A stretch of 64,000 bases of DNA, taken from contig BRXU01000011.1 of assembly GCA_030267565.1 (NCBI GenBank), positions 2,966,501 through 3,030,500 on the forward strand, given 5' to 3'. A program made the position numbers and the translations under genes. The DNA comes from Pleodorina starrii. Lineage: Eukaryota > Chlorophyta > Chlorophyceae > Chlamydomonadales > Volvocaceae. Positions 46,211-57,586 of the stretch are shown here, piece after piece; position 1 is the first letter of the stretch; each line of letters starts with the position of its first letter. A model generated the notes under the pieces. The model was not told the DNA's origin. It did no database searches and saw only the letters and a program-made list of their open reading frames with translations.

Positions 46211-49200
46211 GAGGAAGAAACGACCGGCCACGGGCACACACATACACACGGGCATTATCGGCACCGGGACATCCGGGGCGACGCGGGAAGGGGCGTAGGG
46301 AAGGCGAGGGCAACCAGAGGGGGGGGGTCCTTTTCGTCGCCCGCAGCTGGTTTCTGCAGCTGGGTTTTGCAAGGCGTCCCCGTAATGACCTCGGAAGAGG
46401 CGAGCGAAGCGCGGGCCGCGGGCCTTGGCGATATGCCTCTCCATGCGGCGAGCAGCGGCCTCGCGGAGCTGCGTCACGCCCGCCGCACATCTGACTGCCT
46501 TCGTGGCTCCTGTCCCCCCCTCCCGTTCCCCGTTCCTCTCCCCGTCGCCGCTCCGCCCCTCTCCGCCACACGCCGCCGCCTCAAATACATGCGCCCCACC
46601 TGTCGGAAGAACTCCAGCGCAACCACCAACGTGTGTACGTTGCGCCGCATCTCCGCCACGCTGCGGAACTCCTCCAAAGTCAGCCGCTGACGAGCCAGCT
46701 CCGGAACCATGGCGTCCACCTGCTCGTGCCCAATGCAGCGCATCGGAGTGCGGTTGGGTACAGTGCCATTCGGTTCAGTGCAGTGCAGTGCAGTTCAATC
46801 CAGTTCAATCCTGGCGAGGAGCGTGTCGCGGCGCTAGGATCAAGGAGGCAAACGACCAACGCGACGTGATGCCAGGAGGGGGCGCAAGACCAAAGGCCCG
46901 GGCAGAGGGCGCGTCCACAGACAAACGCCCCCGCGCAACACCCATCCCCCCCGCCCCCTCCGCCGCGTCAAACCCTTTCGCACGTTCATCCTCAGCCCTC
47001 ATCGCCCGTCATCGCCCGTCATCGCCCGTCGTCGCTCCTCAGCCCTCAGCCCTCACGCACACACTCTTTGGATTCGTCTTTATGGCCCCTTACTCTCTCA
47101 ATTCAATCTCAACCCACCCACCCACCCACCCCTAACCTCCAGCCCAACCCCCACCTTGTCCAGCAAACGGTCCACGTTCCTGATGTCGGCGGTGGCCGCC
47201 AGGCTGCGCCCAAAGTCGAGTGCGGTGATGGAGCCGGTGCGGTTGCAGTCGTAGTGGCGGAACTCCAGCCGCACCAGCTCATCATGGAGCCGGTCCAGGA
47301 AGTCGCGGAACTCGGGCAGGTACAGCTTCTTGGAGCCATCCTTGCCGAAGAACGCAACGAACAGGCCGGCGTGCGTGCCGTCGCTGCGGGCAGGGGCGGG
47401 CAAGGGCGGGCAGGGGCGCGGACGGGAGGGGAAGCGTGGCGTGGCGGCGGACTTAAGACAGACAGGCGACGGTCATCAGCTGCTGCTGCTGATGATGATG
47501 TGTGGTGCGAGGAAGCGGTTGTTTGTTGGCGGGCAACCGTCGCCGCCTCTGCCACCGCCCCCACTCACAGCAACAGCTTCTTGGAGCGCCCCACGGAGGA
47601 GGTGTGCACATTAGCCATGCCCTGCAGCAGCTCCACCACCACCATGAACTCGCTCTTGTCCAAGTAGCCTGCGGCGGCAGGGGTACCGTAGTCGCACACC
47701 GGCAGCGACAGAGGCAGACGGACAGAAGGTCAGTCGGTCAGTCAGAAAGACAACAGCAGAAGAAGCGGCACAATGGCCCGTGGAGTGAGCTAAGAGTCAT
47801 TCGGGCGGCCCAGCACGCTGACAGCGGCAGCAGCAGGCCCCTGGCAGCAGCAGCAGCAGCGCCGGCGAGCACAGGCAAGCGGGTAAGCGGGCAGGAACCC
47901 AACAACAGCAGCACAGCCGCCCCACAGCCGTGCATGCGTTACTCCGGGGGCGGTGTGGTGCTCCTCCACAGCCCGGCGCTGCTCCAGCTTGCGGGAGGGG
48001 GTTTGGGCCGGGCTCGTCAGGCCCCTGCTGCCATCGTGGCCAAATGGCCGCCATCGTGGGAGCCCAAACGCGGTTTCTTACCACGGCCCCGGAAGCTTTC
48101 TCCTCTACGAGCCCCGCTAACATGACGCCGCCGCTGCAGCAACAGCAGCAGCAGCAGCGGCTTGGGCTGATGCTCGCACGTCGCATTGCGACCCTCGACG
48201 CACCGTTTGAGTCCAGGTCAACCACGTCAAAGATGGTTTTAACGTCCTTTCCCGGGATGGACAGCAGCGTCAGTAGCAGCAGGAATTCCGGGTAGGAAAT
48301 GGTGCCGTCTCCGTCCACGTCGAACTGAAGGAACCAAATCGAGCGGAAAGGGGTGCAGGGGAGTCGACGTCCCGGAGTGGTGTGTGTGGGGGTGTGGTGG
48401 GGAGTTGTGGAGGTGAAGGGAAGAGCCGCGCGCGGCTGGGCAGTCCCGTGCCGCGTGCAGCAATGCCAAGCGAGTTGGCCATTTAGGTCCGCTGTAAAGC
48501 GGATTAATTCAGGTCTGGGCCGTCCAGTTTGCTGCCGCCAGGCGCAAAGGCGTCCACTGTGCTTTGGGAAGAGCCGCGCGGCGGCAGCGGAATGAGACGT
48601 TCCGTGCCGCTTGCTGCACACACACACAGCTATCGGTACTGCCCCTTCCCTCCATTCGCCAGCCCGTTTTAACAATATTTCACCAAAAGGAGGAAGCGTC
48701 GTCCCCCACCTGTTGGAAGAAGCTCGCCTCGCTCTTGCTCCAGTTGGGCTGCACCGCCTTGCTTCGCGGCTCGCCTGATGGAGGTTGGACATGTGTCAAC
48801 ATGCCACGCCGTGATATATGACCCTGCCGCAAACGGGCAGCCAGCCCCGGGAGCCCCAGACGGGGACTCACCAGCGAGGTAGCCCGAGCGGTCCGCCGTC
48901 GACTCGCTTGGCGGGTAGGTCGGCACCACCGCGCGCAGCATGTCAACGGGAGTCAGAAACTCCTGCCCGTCCTGCTCCTGGGTGCTGAAATACTCGAAGA
49001 CCTTATCTAAGGGGCTCTGGTCGCGAATGCGCTTCTCGTATTTGAAAAAGATGCGCTGGCGCATGTCCAGCGGCAGAAGGTGGAATTCCTCCTCCGTGAT
49101 GCGCTCACCCGTCGTCAAGCTCCACGCACCGCCAGCAAGAGCACCGACGGCCAACAACGGAAACGTGATACGACGCCATTTAAATGACGAGCCGTGCCCT

Positions 49201-49334
49201 GAGGTAGAGGCCGCCTGTGAGGATAGCTGTCTCTCGGTCGCCGAGTACGTTAGGGCCTGGGTTCCGGCAGGAGCAGCTTGCAGGGCCTGGAATAATCCTC
49301 CTAGCTGCCGCAAAGGCAGCGATGCCTTTCGCAT
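44650..49334 (-). CDS. Mitochondrial calcium uptake protein (MICU), EF-hand regulator of the uniporter
   Basis: Eight exons join in phase to 464 residues: 48872-49334, 48710-48774, 48204-48324, 47569-47668, 47155-47383, 46600-46719, 45920-46099, 44650-44766. The N-terminus is a mitochondrial-type presequence (MRKASLPLRQLGGLFQALQA), followed by a hydrophobic segment (FPLLAVGALAGGAWSL). FFKYEKRIRDQSPLDKVFEY and TPVDMLRAVVPTYPPSES are MICU hallmarks. EF loop 1 is D178-E189 (DVDGDGTISYPE, canonical). Loop 2 is D212-E223 (DLDSNGYLDKSE), as in plant MICU. A third, partial loop is D295-D306 (DCNRTGSITALD). The last, near 401-412 (DDGDGALDVPAF), is one residue short and lacks the final acid. MICU gates the calcium uniporter in the intermembrane space. 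An ATCT microsatellite sits in the intron before exon 7. Confidence 0.92.
46117..46208. repeat. (AGAT)23 perfect microsatellite in MICU intron
   Basis: Ninety-two bases of perfect AGAT, read as ATCT on the coding strand. It ends 17 bases before the exon 7 acceptor, so it forms most of the pyrimidine-rich region before that 3' splice site. Confidence 0.97.
46985..47060. repeat. Short CATCGCCCGT and CAGCCCT direct repeats
   Basis: Three copies of CATCGCCCGT are followed by CGTCGCTC and repeated CAGCCCT, in the MICU intron between exons 5 and 6. Confidence 0.75.
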
Positions 49335-50051
49335 TATATGACAGCGAGTCTGGCGGAGGTTTCTTTATATCTTTTATGTCCTGCACTCCGCTCGAGCCAC
49401 CGGTAGCATATGTGATAGCTATATTTGTATAAAATTCAGAAATGACATCTGGCGAGAAGGGACGAACAGTGGGTAACTGGGCCGTACAACCGAATGGGGA
49501 CAGACTGACGATTCGTCGCGCCCCTTTGCGCCCGAATTCGCAAAGCACGGCCTCCCGGCCCAACTGCCATGTCCGCACAAATATTCACCGTCTTCTGACA
49601 CAGCAATACAGCCAATGCTGGAGACGAATCAGCCAAGCGACACTTAAGAGCCCCGCTCGGACATGCCTCCTCAGTACGTCTGCAAAACACGCACCGCAGT
49701 CATTCACCGCATATCAACCTAATCAATCCCACTGTTTGTCAAAAAATCTCGCCATACGAGAGTTATAGCAATTTGCCGAGCCCCCGACGCTGGACGGAAG
49801 ACTGTCAAGCGCTTCACCTCCGTGCTCCTGAGCCCCGAGCGACTTCCGCCCCCACAGGGACCGCCCCCTCAATATGGTCTTCGCGCGGACACACAGACAC
49901 ACACACACAGACATGTCCGACACCCAATCTCGACCCGCAGGCCGATTATTCGTTTGTTGTCCCCTAAATCACCTCACCACCCTAGACTGCTACCACTTTG
50001 TGGGCCCTGCTCACACACGGCCCGCGAGCGCCGCCGCGACGAGCAGGGCCC
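49335..50051. other. 0.7 kb between PPIL1 stop and MICU start
   Basis: Holds the MICU promoter and 5' UTR (left, AT-richer, 49360-49440) and the 3' UTR of the cyclophilin gene (right). A CA-rich tract lies near 49887-49910. No gene seen. Confidence 0.5.
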
Positions 50052-51261
50052 TCATACCGGCCTGGCGCGCACAATCTTGACCTCGGTCATCGGCCGATCA
50101 ATGTTGTCGGTTTGCACGTTACCCATGCGCTTTACCACTTGCATGCCCGACGTGACGCGGCCGAAGATGGTGTGCTTTCCGTCCAGGTGTGGGGTCGGCG
50201 CCAGCGTAATGAAGAACTGCACGAAGGGGGGAAGGGGGTCGGGAGGGAACAGAGCGATAAACAGCAGCGGGCAGGCGGAGGCCTGAACGCGACGGGGAGA
50301 GCGGTGCACGCGTGGCATGGCCCAGCACCGACATGCTTTTGGGGGACAACGTGGGCCCATTGGGCATTGGGCATCGGCAGTTTCACCCCCGGCCCGGCCC
50401 TGGTAGCTCTGGTGGGTCTTCCGCACGGGGCTTGTTCGTTGCGTTGCTCAACAAAGCAGTCATTTACACTGGCAGCCCTCGCTCGTGCTGGTTCTGTTGC
50501 CCGATCCTCAACAGCGATCGCCTGACCTCCGCCTTGTTTGTTGAGGCCAAGGCGCGCTCTCGGGAGTGCCAACGCTTAGGGTGGCACCAGGATGCATAAC
50601 GTGAACGGCATCGTGCCCAACGCCTTGATGCTCACGCACCCGCAGTCGGCGCCCTGCCCCAATGCCGGGGCAAGGAAGCTCGGCACGAAACACGGGGTGA
50701 ACGCTGACACCGTTGGCGTCCAGGGCGAAGCCGAGCCTGGGCAGGGTTCGGCCATTCACCCCGCCTTACGGCCGTGCTGCAGCTTCATTCTTCAGGCGAA
50801 GCACGCACACGCACACGAACCTGACTCCCGTTGGTATTGGGTCCCGCATTCGCCATGGAGAGAATGCCGGCTCCCGTGTGCTTCAGCTCGCGCGTGATCT
50901 CGTCCTCGAACTTCCCCCCGTATATGGACTCGCCACCGCGCCCAGTCCCGGTCGGATCGCCGCCTTGGCACATGAAGTCTCGGATGATTCGGTGGAACTA
51001 CGGCCCGCCAGATGCCATGGGGAGTTTCTCGTGTCAGTCCCCCGCCGTGCGCACCGCAGCAAGGTCCCGACGTGTTGGGCGCCCGAGGGCTGCCGGGGGC
51101 CGTCGGCACGTATGCATACCCCAACTTACGATCGTGCCATCATAGTAGCCCTTCTTGGCAAGCTCCTCAAAGTTTTTGCAAGTCTTTGGGGCATGCTTGT
51201 AATATAACTCTACTGTGAAGTTTCCAAGTGTCGTGTCGATTTGGATTAAGGGCGCCTCCAT
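50052..51261 (-). CDS. PPIL1-type cyclophilin (spliceosomal peptidyl-prolyl isomerase)
   Basis: Three phase-0 exons (51130-51261, 50821-50997, 50052-50216) give 157 residues, close to the 166 of PPIL1. The order is [97 protein letters not shown], and [18 protein letters not shown], matching the PPIL1 single-domain class that joins the activated spliceosome through SKIP/SNW1. The catalytic Arg (FHRI), Phe and Gln are present. The residue equivalent to Trp121 of cyclophilin A, which contacts cyclosporin A, is His113 here ([10 protein letters not shown]). The second intron is 604 bp. It occurs in the same window as the Cwc2-like factor, but the genes are not adjacent. Confidence 0.95.
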
Positions 51262-52747
51262 GGCTTGATCGGCACTACAATTGTTACAACCTAAATATAA
51301 GAGCAAAATCTGGAATGCAGCAGATGTGGCTACTAGCTGACGGCGCTCGTTGTTCAAGTGCCGAACTCGCGAGTCCTTGCCAGCAAGCCCTACAATTGGT
51401 TGCGAGCAACCCACGCCATACGCACAACAAGAATATACACTTCAAATGTTGATGGAAAAGCCTGGCTGTCGGCTCCGAAGCCACTAACGTTGGTTGGTTT
51501 TGCCGTTCGTTGTTCCGCGGTACCAGCATATCACATGGAACACCGCGGCGGCACCACGGAGCTGCAGCACTAGCCAAGTACATGTCTTCATTTAAGTGGA
51601 GTGGCGTTTCACCATTTTCCACGCATGTCCTGCCCTGCCATGCAGTATGTTCGGGTTCGTGCTGCGTGCATGGCACTAGAGCGTGGCACAGCTGAAGGCG
51701 GGCAACGGGTTTCAGGGTACCTTACATTACTGGAAGGAAGTCAGTAGGGCCGTGGGGCGTTAATGACCCCTTCATCCGAAGATTAGCGTCGTCAGAACCA
51801 ACCTGTGCCCAAGGCAAACGAACAGCCAACAGTCCACCGAAACCGTTGTCAGCTACTGATGCGCCCGGGGCCGGATGCGAGCAGTCCATATTCATACACC
51901 ACGGCAGGCATCATTCACAACGACAAACTACCTGCCAACTGCGTCAAATGGATCTTTGCGCACGGGGAAGAAATTATTACACTCTCCCGAGTGCTCTCTT
52001 AAATCACTTCTGTAGCCGATGCAAACTCACCGGCCACCTCATCTCGCTCTGCCGTCAGTCTGTCACCCAACGAGCCGCCCAATAACCAAGAAAGCCGAAG
52101 GATTATGTGTTCACCGCAGCCGACTCCTCACGGAATACTGCAGCTTCGGTCAACAAAACCGACGGGACAATGGCTTTGCACATCTGCCTCTACAGCGTGT
52201 TCGAATCGCGCGGTCCCGTGTGTCCTTTAATCTCCACACCCACATGTCCATGCGGTGCATCTCCACGCCTTGCTCAGTATGTCCGCCAGGATTGGGCCTC
52301 GTGGCTCTTAGCAACCCCCGCGCGCCAAATCTGGTGCAATCGTGAGTTCCAGTCCGGCAGTGGCATATACTCTGGCGCATGCGCTCCTCCCACCACCACA
52401 ACCACCACAAACACTCGTCACCAACCTTGGCGCGCGTTTCCTATGCCCACCGGCCCCCTCCCCATTTATGCACCACCGTGCCGTCCAGCCAGCTATCCAT
52501 GCAACTACCCGATGCATGCTGCCCCTCACACCACTGAACGCAATGCACAATATCCGCACAGTAGCCGGCCCCCCCCAACCCGCAATGCTTCCTGACGTCG
52601 CCTAGAGAATGGCCGTGCCCATACCCAGTCATTATCACCCCTGCCCGGTCGTCTGCCAGTCTGCGGTATGCCAGTACATGTTATGCCTCTTCAAGGCGGC
52701 GCTCACCGCCCGTAACATCCACACGCAACATACAAGGCCGCTAAGCA
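51262..52747. other. 1.5 kb between Cgr1-like stop and PPIL1 start
   Basis: Holds the PPIL1 promoter and the 3' UTR of the Cgr1-like gene. It is AT-richer than the genes. TTACA occurs at 51722 and 51977 (TGTAA on the minus strand) but too far from the stop to assign. No gene seen. Confidence 0.5.
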
Positions 52748-53927
52748 TCAGTTGGTGTCCGCTGTCCGCAGCAGCTTGCGCTGCTTCTTGTCCTTCATCA
52801 TCTTCTTAACGGTGGCGCTGTTGGTGATCTGCAAGGTCGCGTGTTGTTTAGCAATGTTGTTTAGGCACGGCAAAGGCACAGGAAAGGTGTCCAAGCAGTG
52901 CACTTGAGTCGCCAGGATGCGCCCAAGCACCTTCCGCTAGCTGCACGCACGCCCAAACGAAGCTGCACACGCATAAGCCGTGTCATTGGGCACTGCGCGA
53001 TTGTGCGCCTTGTGCTTCACTGTCTGCACGCAGGGCCTTGCGGGGGAGGCCGGCATGCGCGGACGGGGCCGCGCTTCGCAAAGGAAGACTCCCTCCCCAC
53101 ACGGATGGGCGGCCAAGCATTCGGGGATGCAGAATGGGCTAATCAGGTCCCCACTCTCTCCCCATCGTTCTCGCCCATTGTTCCGCACCGAACCCCCCCC
53201 CCCCCAAGCTGGACGAACCTTCTGCACCACCGCGCTCTTTTGCTGGTTGGCCGTCTTCCTCTCCTTTGCTGCCTTGCGCTGCTCCGCAGCCGCCTGCGGA
53301 TGGACAGACCGGAATTGGGCAGACGTAAAATGTAAATGTTGCTTCCAAGGGGAGGGCCCGTTAACTAGGCCCGCGAGCGTCGACCGCCGTGGCTTGGGTA
53401 CCGGGCGCGAACCGACCTTGCGCTTGGCTTTCGCCGCAGCGACTGCCTCAGCTTTCTGCTCAAGAATGTGCTTGCGTGCGGCCTTCTCCGTCATCCGCTT
53501 GCCCCAGCTCTTCTTTCCCAACGTGGCGGGGCGCATGACGGTGCTGGCGCGCTGCCCAGGCGCCTTCCAGGTTTTCCCAGATACCTGGCAATAGATAAGG
53601 GTCAAGTAAACAACAAACGTCTATCAAGTTACAGCGCAGAGCCCGCACAACCAACAACCGGAATTCTTGCCGTCGCGCCGCCTAACTTACCGGTCGGTAG
53701 GTCGTCTCGTCAGCCTTTTGCCGCTTCTCCGAATGCCCAGCAGCTGGCTGCGTGTCCTCCTCTTGCATAGCCTCTGGCTGCTCATCCTCTGCTTGCTCTT
53801 CGGCATCCCGTTTCCGCTTTCCAGCGGTCCGCTCCTTGAAACCTTTGGGTTGAACGCCCGTCAGTCGGCGTAAGTCAACAGTATCCACACCCTTCGGATA
53901 TTGAGCCGGAACCCATTCGTCAGCCAT
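52748..53927 (-). CDS. Cgr1/CCDC86-family rRNA-processing protein
   Basis: Four phase-0 exons (53691-53927, 53417-53584, 53219-53293, 52748-52828) give 186 residues. The first exon is acidic and basic, with KRKRD-type nuclear signals. The family core follows: VSGKTWKAPGQRASTVMRPA, LGKKSWGKRMTEKAARKHIL, EQKAEAVAAAKAKRK, EQRKAAKERKTANQQKSAVV and a C-terminal ITNSATVKKMMKDKKQRKLL, ending RTADTN. Cgr1 is a small, highly charged nucleolar protein needed for 60S subunit maturation; CCDC86 is its animal relative. The protein is mostly predicted coiled helix. It starts 319 bp from the divergent C2-domain gene. A C run near 53201-53215 lies in the last intron. Confidence 0.88.
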
Positions 53928-54246
53928 TTAAGGAAGATACTTCTGTTGGGCGGACGATGGCGAATAAAGAAACTGGGACGTGACAGCTTAGTGCACTGAG
54001 TTCTTGCACATATATGTATGTTAATCTGCCAGATGTGTTAAGGTACAGTTACTGAATTTAACGGCTGTTCAGACGCGTCGTACTCAACTCGTACAGACGA
54101 GAGTATTTCCATTTCCAAACTCAATGACGCAGTGACGACGCGTATGCAGCTTGGCGGTGCGTTTCATGTCCCGGCAACATCGCGGGTGTTGATAAGCGCA
54201 AATCATATTCAAACTTAGCTTGCCCAGACTTGTTCCTAGCATAGAC
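53928..54246. promoter_or_regulatory. 319-bp divergent promoter region (Cgr1-like / C2 tail-anchored)
   Basis: The two start codons point away from each other. The stretch is clearly AT-richer than coding DNA (for example 54000-54060), as expected for a shared promoter and short 5' UTRs. Confidence 0.55.
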
Positions 54247-56118
54247 ATGGCGGACGTGCCGAGAGGTTATATTTCTATAGTGGTAGAAGAGGCAACTGGA
54301 AGGACACAGCGGGATCAGTTCACATGGGACACGAACGCGGGGGCGTTCGAGGCGTTTGTCAAAGGCAAGTTGACAGGACAGCTCAGAGGCTAGCCGCGTA
54401 TATGCTGCATGGTTTTTCATCGCTCGGACGCTTACAAGTGCAAGCGCGCCATTGGCGAACGTTCCTATCGCAGTGGAAATCCGAGGAGGGCCGAGGAACA
54501 TCAAGGTAGGCTGTCAAGCCACGCGCTCCTATCGCATGCTCAACCATCATCGTACGTGACTTGTCACAAGTTGATGCCGCTTCATGCAGGCGCAAACACG
54601 GAAGTCTCCCCTGATTGGGGATACCATTACCTGGCGCGAGGAGCTGCGCATGTACGTAATCTTATGAGTCACTCCTATAACATATACCAGACGATAAACT
54701 CATGTGTGAACGCCTAATTGGTAGTCGAAGTTTCTAGTTGTGTGTCTCTCTACCCAATGTGTCTCTCTACCGCCAGAAGTTACCAGCGCTTGGCAGATGG
54801 GATGCCTCAGGGGGGATTTAATGAATCCATCAGAGTGTCGAATCTCCTTGCGGTTGACTCTCGGGGCCCAACTGAGCGCACGGTGTCCTGTGGGCGGGGT
54901 TTGGGGTTTGTGCCAACGCAGGGAGTTGCTGGACGGCTCCAGCGAGCTGCGGCTTATGCTGTGCCGTGAAAAGTTCCAGGGCAACAAGAGGGGGACGTCC
55001 GTGGTGGCGGCCTGCGGTGAGAATTGGTCGGCGACGCATGGGAAACGATAGCCGGGGTGTTCCAGGCACCAGCAAACGGCCCTTGTCATGATCATACTGG
55101 AGGAAAGGGTTGTTGGGTAAAAGCAACATTACTATGTATGTGGTCTCCGATGCAGTTGCTAGCGCCTTAGCTAGGTGTTCGCCCGCCTTGTGCGCGTTTC
55201 CCCGCCATGAAGGTATTTACGTGAATGACATCCTCGAAGCCGTGCCGATTGATAAGTACTTTGAGCTGTTCAAGCCGAACGCTGGCGGGGAGGGCGGATA
55301 CATTCGCATCCGCATGAACTTCGTGCGGGATCTGGCGGAGCTCGATGGCCCCCGGCCAGGTGCGTACCGAATGCCCCGGGGTCGCGTTGGGGTGGAAACA
55401 CAGAAATATGTAGCAGCCGGATGGCGCAGGTTCTTCATCATGATATGGGTTCCAAGTCATGTACATTCGGAGGATTGTGATGTCCGCCATGCCGCAGCGC
55501 ACTCAGCGGCTGTGAAGGCCTCACGTACCCATCGTCCACTCTAACCGCTGCGCTCTGTTCCACAGACGGGAACCTCCAGCCAAACGTGGCGTTTGGGCAA
55601 CAGCCGCCAAACACGCGAGACGCCGTTGCTGGTGAGCGAGCGCCCTGACTGCGCGGCATGTGCTTGCTGGGCGCGTGCGGTGTCCGAACAGCTCTGCCGT
55701 CCTGCTGTGCCTGCAGGAATGCTAGCCGGCGTGGTGTCGCCAGATACGGTCGACGAGGTGGCGCGGCGGGTCGCGACGCTTGGCACGGAGCCGGAGGCGC
55801 CCCCGCCCACAATGGCCGGCAAGCAGGGCCGCAAAAAGTAAGAAGCGGGGGCCATGCGCATGTCGTTTGTATTCGAGGCCCAAGTCGCGCTTGTGACTGC
55901 CTGCGTTTTGCCGCTTCCTTTCTGCGAATTGCAGTTCCCCTCCGCCTCCCATGGCGGAGAAGTTGTCGTAGTCCGTTCTGTACGTATGTCTTGAAACCGT
56001 ATGACCCGCCCCTTGGCAATGTGCCCGCAGGAAAATCATCCTCCCGGTTGCCATCCTCGCCGCAGTTGTGGGTGTTGCAGCACCGCTGTTCTTGAAGGCC
56101 AGGAAAGGCCGCAAGTGA
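54247..56118 (+). CDS. C2-like domain protein with C-terminal membrane anchor
   Basis: Eight exons (54247-54368, 54439-54505, 54590-54651, 54922-55016, 55213-55359, 55566-55631, 55717-55837, 56031-56118) join in phase to 255 residues. The N-terminal strand is MADVPRGYISIVVEEATGR. Then come PIAVEIRGGPRNIKAQTRKS, TITWREELRMELLDGSSELR, LMLCREKFQGNKRGTSVVAA, CGIYVNDILEAVPIDKYFEL and GGYIRIRMNF, a strand pattern like a C2 domain but without obvious calcium-binding Asp loops. A linker follows, then KKIILPVAILAAVVGVAAPL and a basic tail (KARKGRK), which fits a tail anchor in the ER or outer organelle membranes. I do not recognise a named family. The boundary between exons 1 and 2 is the least certain: phase requires a GT donor at 54369, while a GC donor nearby would shift the frame. 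Confidence 0.75.
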
Positions 56119-57586
56119 CGCAGGGACTGGCAGCGGCATCGGGCACGTGTCTGCGCATATACTGGACCACGAGTGGAATAGCCTGTACATCGTTGACGAA
56201 TGCCAAGCGGGGGTGTTAGTGTGAACGGGCAGCGGGCAAGCGGTAATGGCATTTTGCCGCCAGCACTGGGGAGTCGTTGACATGCGTTAGGTTGTACAAA
56301 ATGAACTGTATACTTTGTGTTTAGTGGTGGCAGGGTTTTGTGGTTGCCGGCTAGGGGATTTCCCGATGCATGTGAAGGTTAGTGCGAAGATGAGGAACGG
56401 ATGCTGGGCGGTATCCTGATAATGTTCGGGTATGACCTACACGGTGCTCCGTAGCACCACTTCTGCGCGAAGTGGACCGAGGAGTGTCCACGCAGCAACC
56501 AGGCTGAGCCCTTGCACTGAGGGTACTTAGGCGATGGCGAGGGGAATCATACCAATGTTATGACTCCGTGACCGGAACCCCGAGGGCGTTCTGATTGGGA
56601 CGGGCCGTCGCCGTGACACGGTGTTTACGTGGCTACTTAAGTGACGATGCATTTTTGCATTGTACAAGGCGGACAGACATGACTTTCTGTAACGAGGGAA
56701 TGAAAGGAGACAGACTCACTCAGGGTCAAGGCTTCTAGGGCAGTGAAATGGCTGCCCAGTGCGGACCCCCGAGGGGCCCCTATGCCGCAGACTGTGTCTG
56801 CAGTGCAGGCCGACCCTTCCCTGTCGTACAGAGCCTTCCGTCATCGTGTGGTCGCTGACTTTTGGGGCCGCCTCTGGAGCTTCTCAGCCCTGGCAGTCTC
56901 GCGAAAAAGGTTTTCCGCCGGCCGCGATCCCCTCATACGGGAGGCGTGACAAACGCAACACTCAGTTGGCAGGGGACGCGTTGTAGGCATGGGTTTTACT
57001 CCCCTCGGGCAGCCTCCCCGCACTACACTCATCCCTGGCATTACACTACTCGCCGCTTGCCAACTCTTCGGGACGTGGGGTGGGACGTGGGGGGCTCTAC
57101 GGGATAGTCGAGCGCGCCTGCGGTGCCCAAAAGGCAGCACAGGCGTACCACCCCACAATGACTCCAGCATAATGACAAGGACATATATTTCCTTGGATAC
57201 GAACGGCGGAGGAGCATGTGGGCGTCCGTGAGAAGGAATGGCATGGGTGTTGGAAGGTGCTTCAGGTTTCAATAGACAGCAAACATTTGTGCATTCGTAA
57301 AGAACATCTCGGCAATATTATAGTATACAGGAATACAGTACAGTACCTACCCATTAGAACAAACTCTACAGCGGTCCGTCGCGGCCGCCCTGGAGCTGTG
57401 GGGCGGACGACTCAACACCGCGCCTCACCCATCAATCCTTCTCTTTCCTTGTTTTGGTGGCGCTCCACAGGCCCTAGGCAAGTTACCCTAGCATTATTAT
57501 ACTTCTAGGTCGGCGCCAATTTAATCGCCGTCGTGGGCGTCCACCCTTACAATCAGTTTTGTCACGTTCGCAGTGCGAGCTCCACG
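56119..57586. other. 1.5 kb between C2 gene stop and eS7 start
   Basis: Holds the 3' UTR of the C2 gene, with a possible TGTAA at 56688-56692, and the eS7 promoter. A CGCAG just before the eS7 start (57571) could end a 5' UTR intron. No conserved protein motif was found. Confidence 0.5.
56688..56692 (+). terminator. Candidate TGTAA polyadenylation signal, C2 gene
   Basis: The first clear TGTAA after the TGA at 56118. It would give a 3' UTR of about 590 bases, long but usual for green algae. Confidence 0.35.

Noticed and set aside
54365..54370. GC-AG donor (GGCAAGT) in exon 1 of the C2 gene
   Set aside because: A good GC-type consensus, but it gives phase 1, while the next exon's open, conserved-looking frame needs phase 2, so the GT donor four bases later was used.
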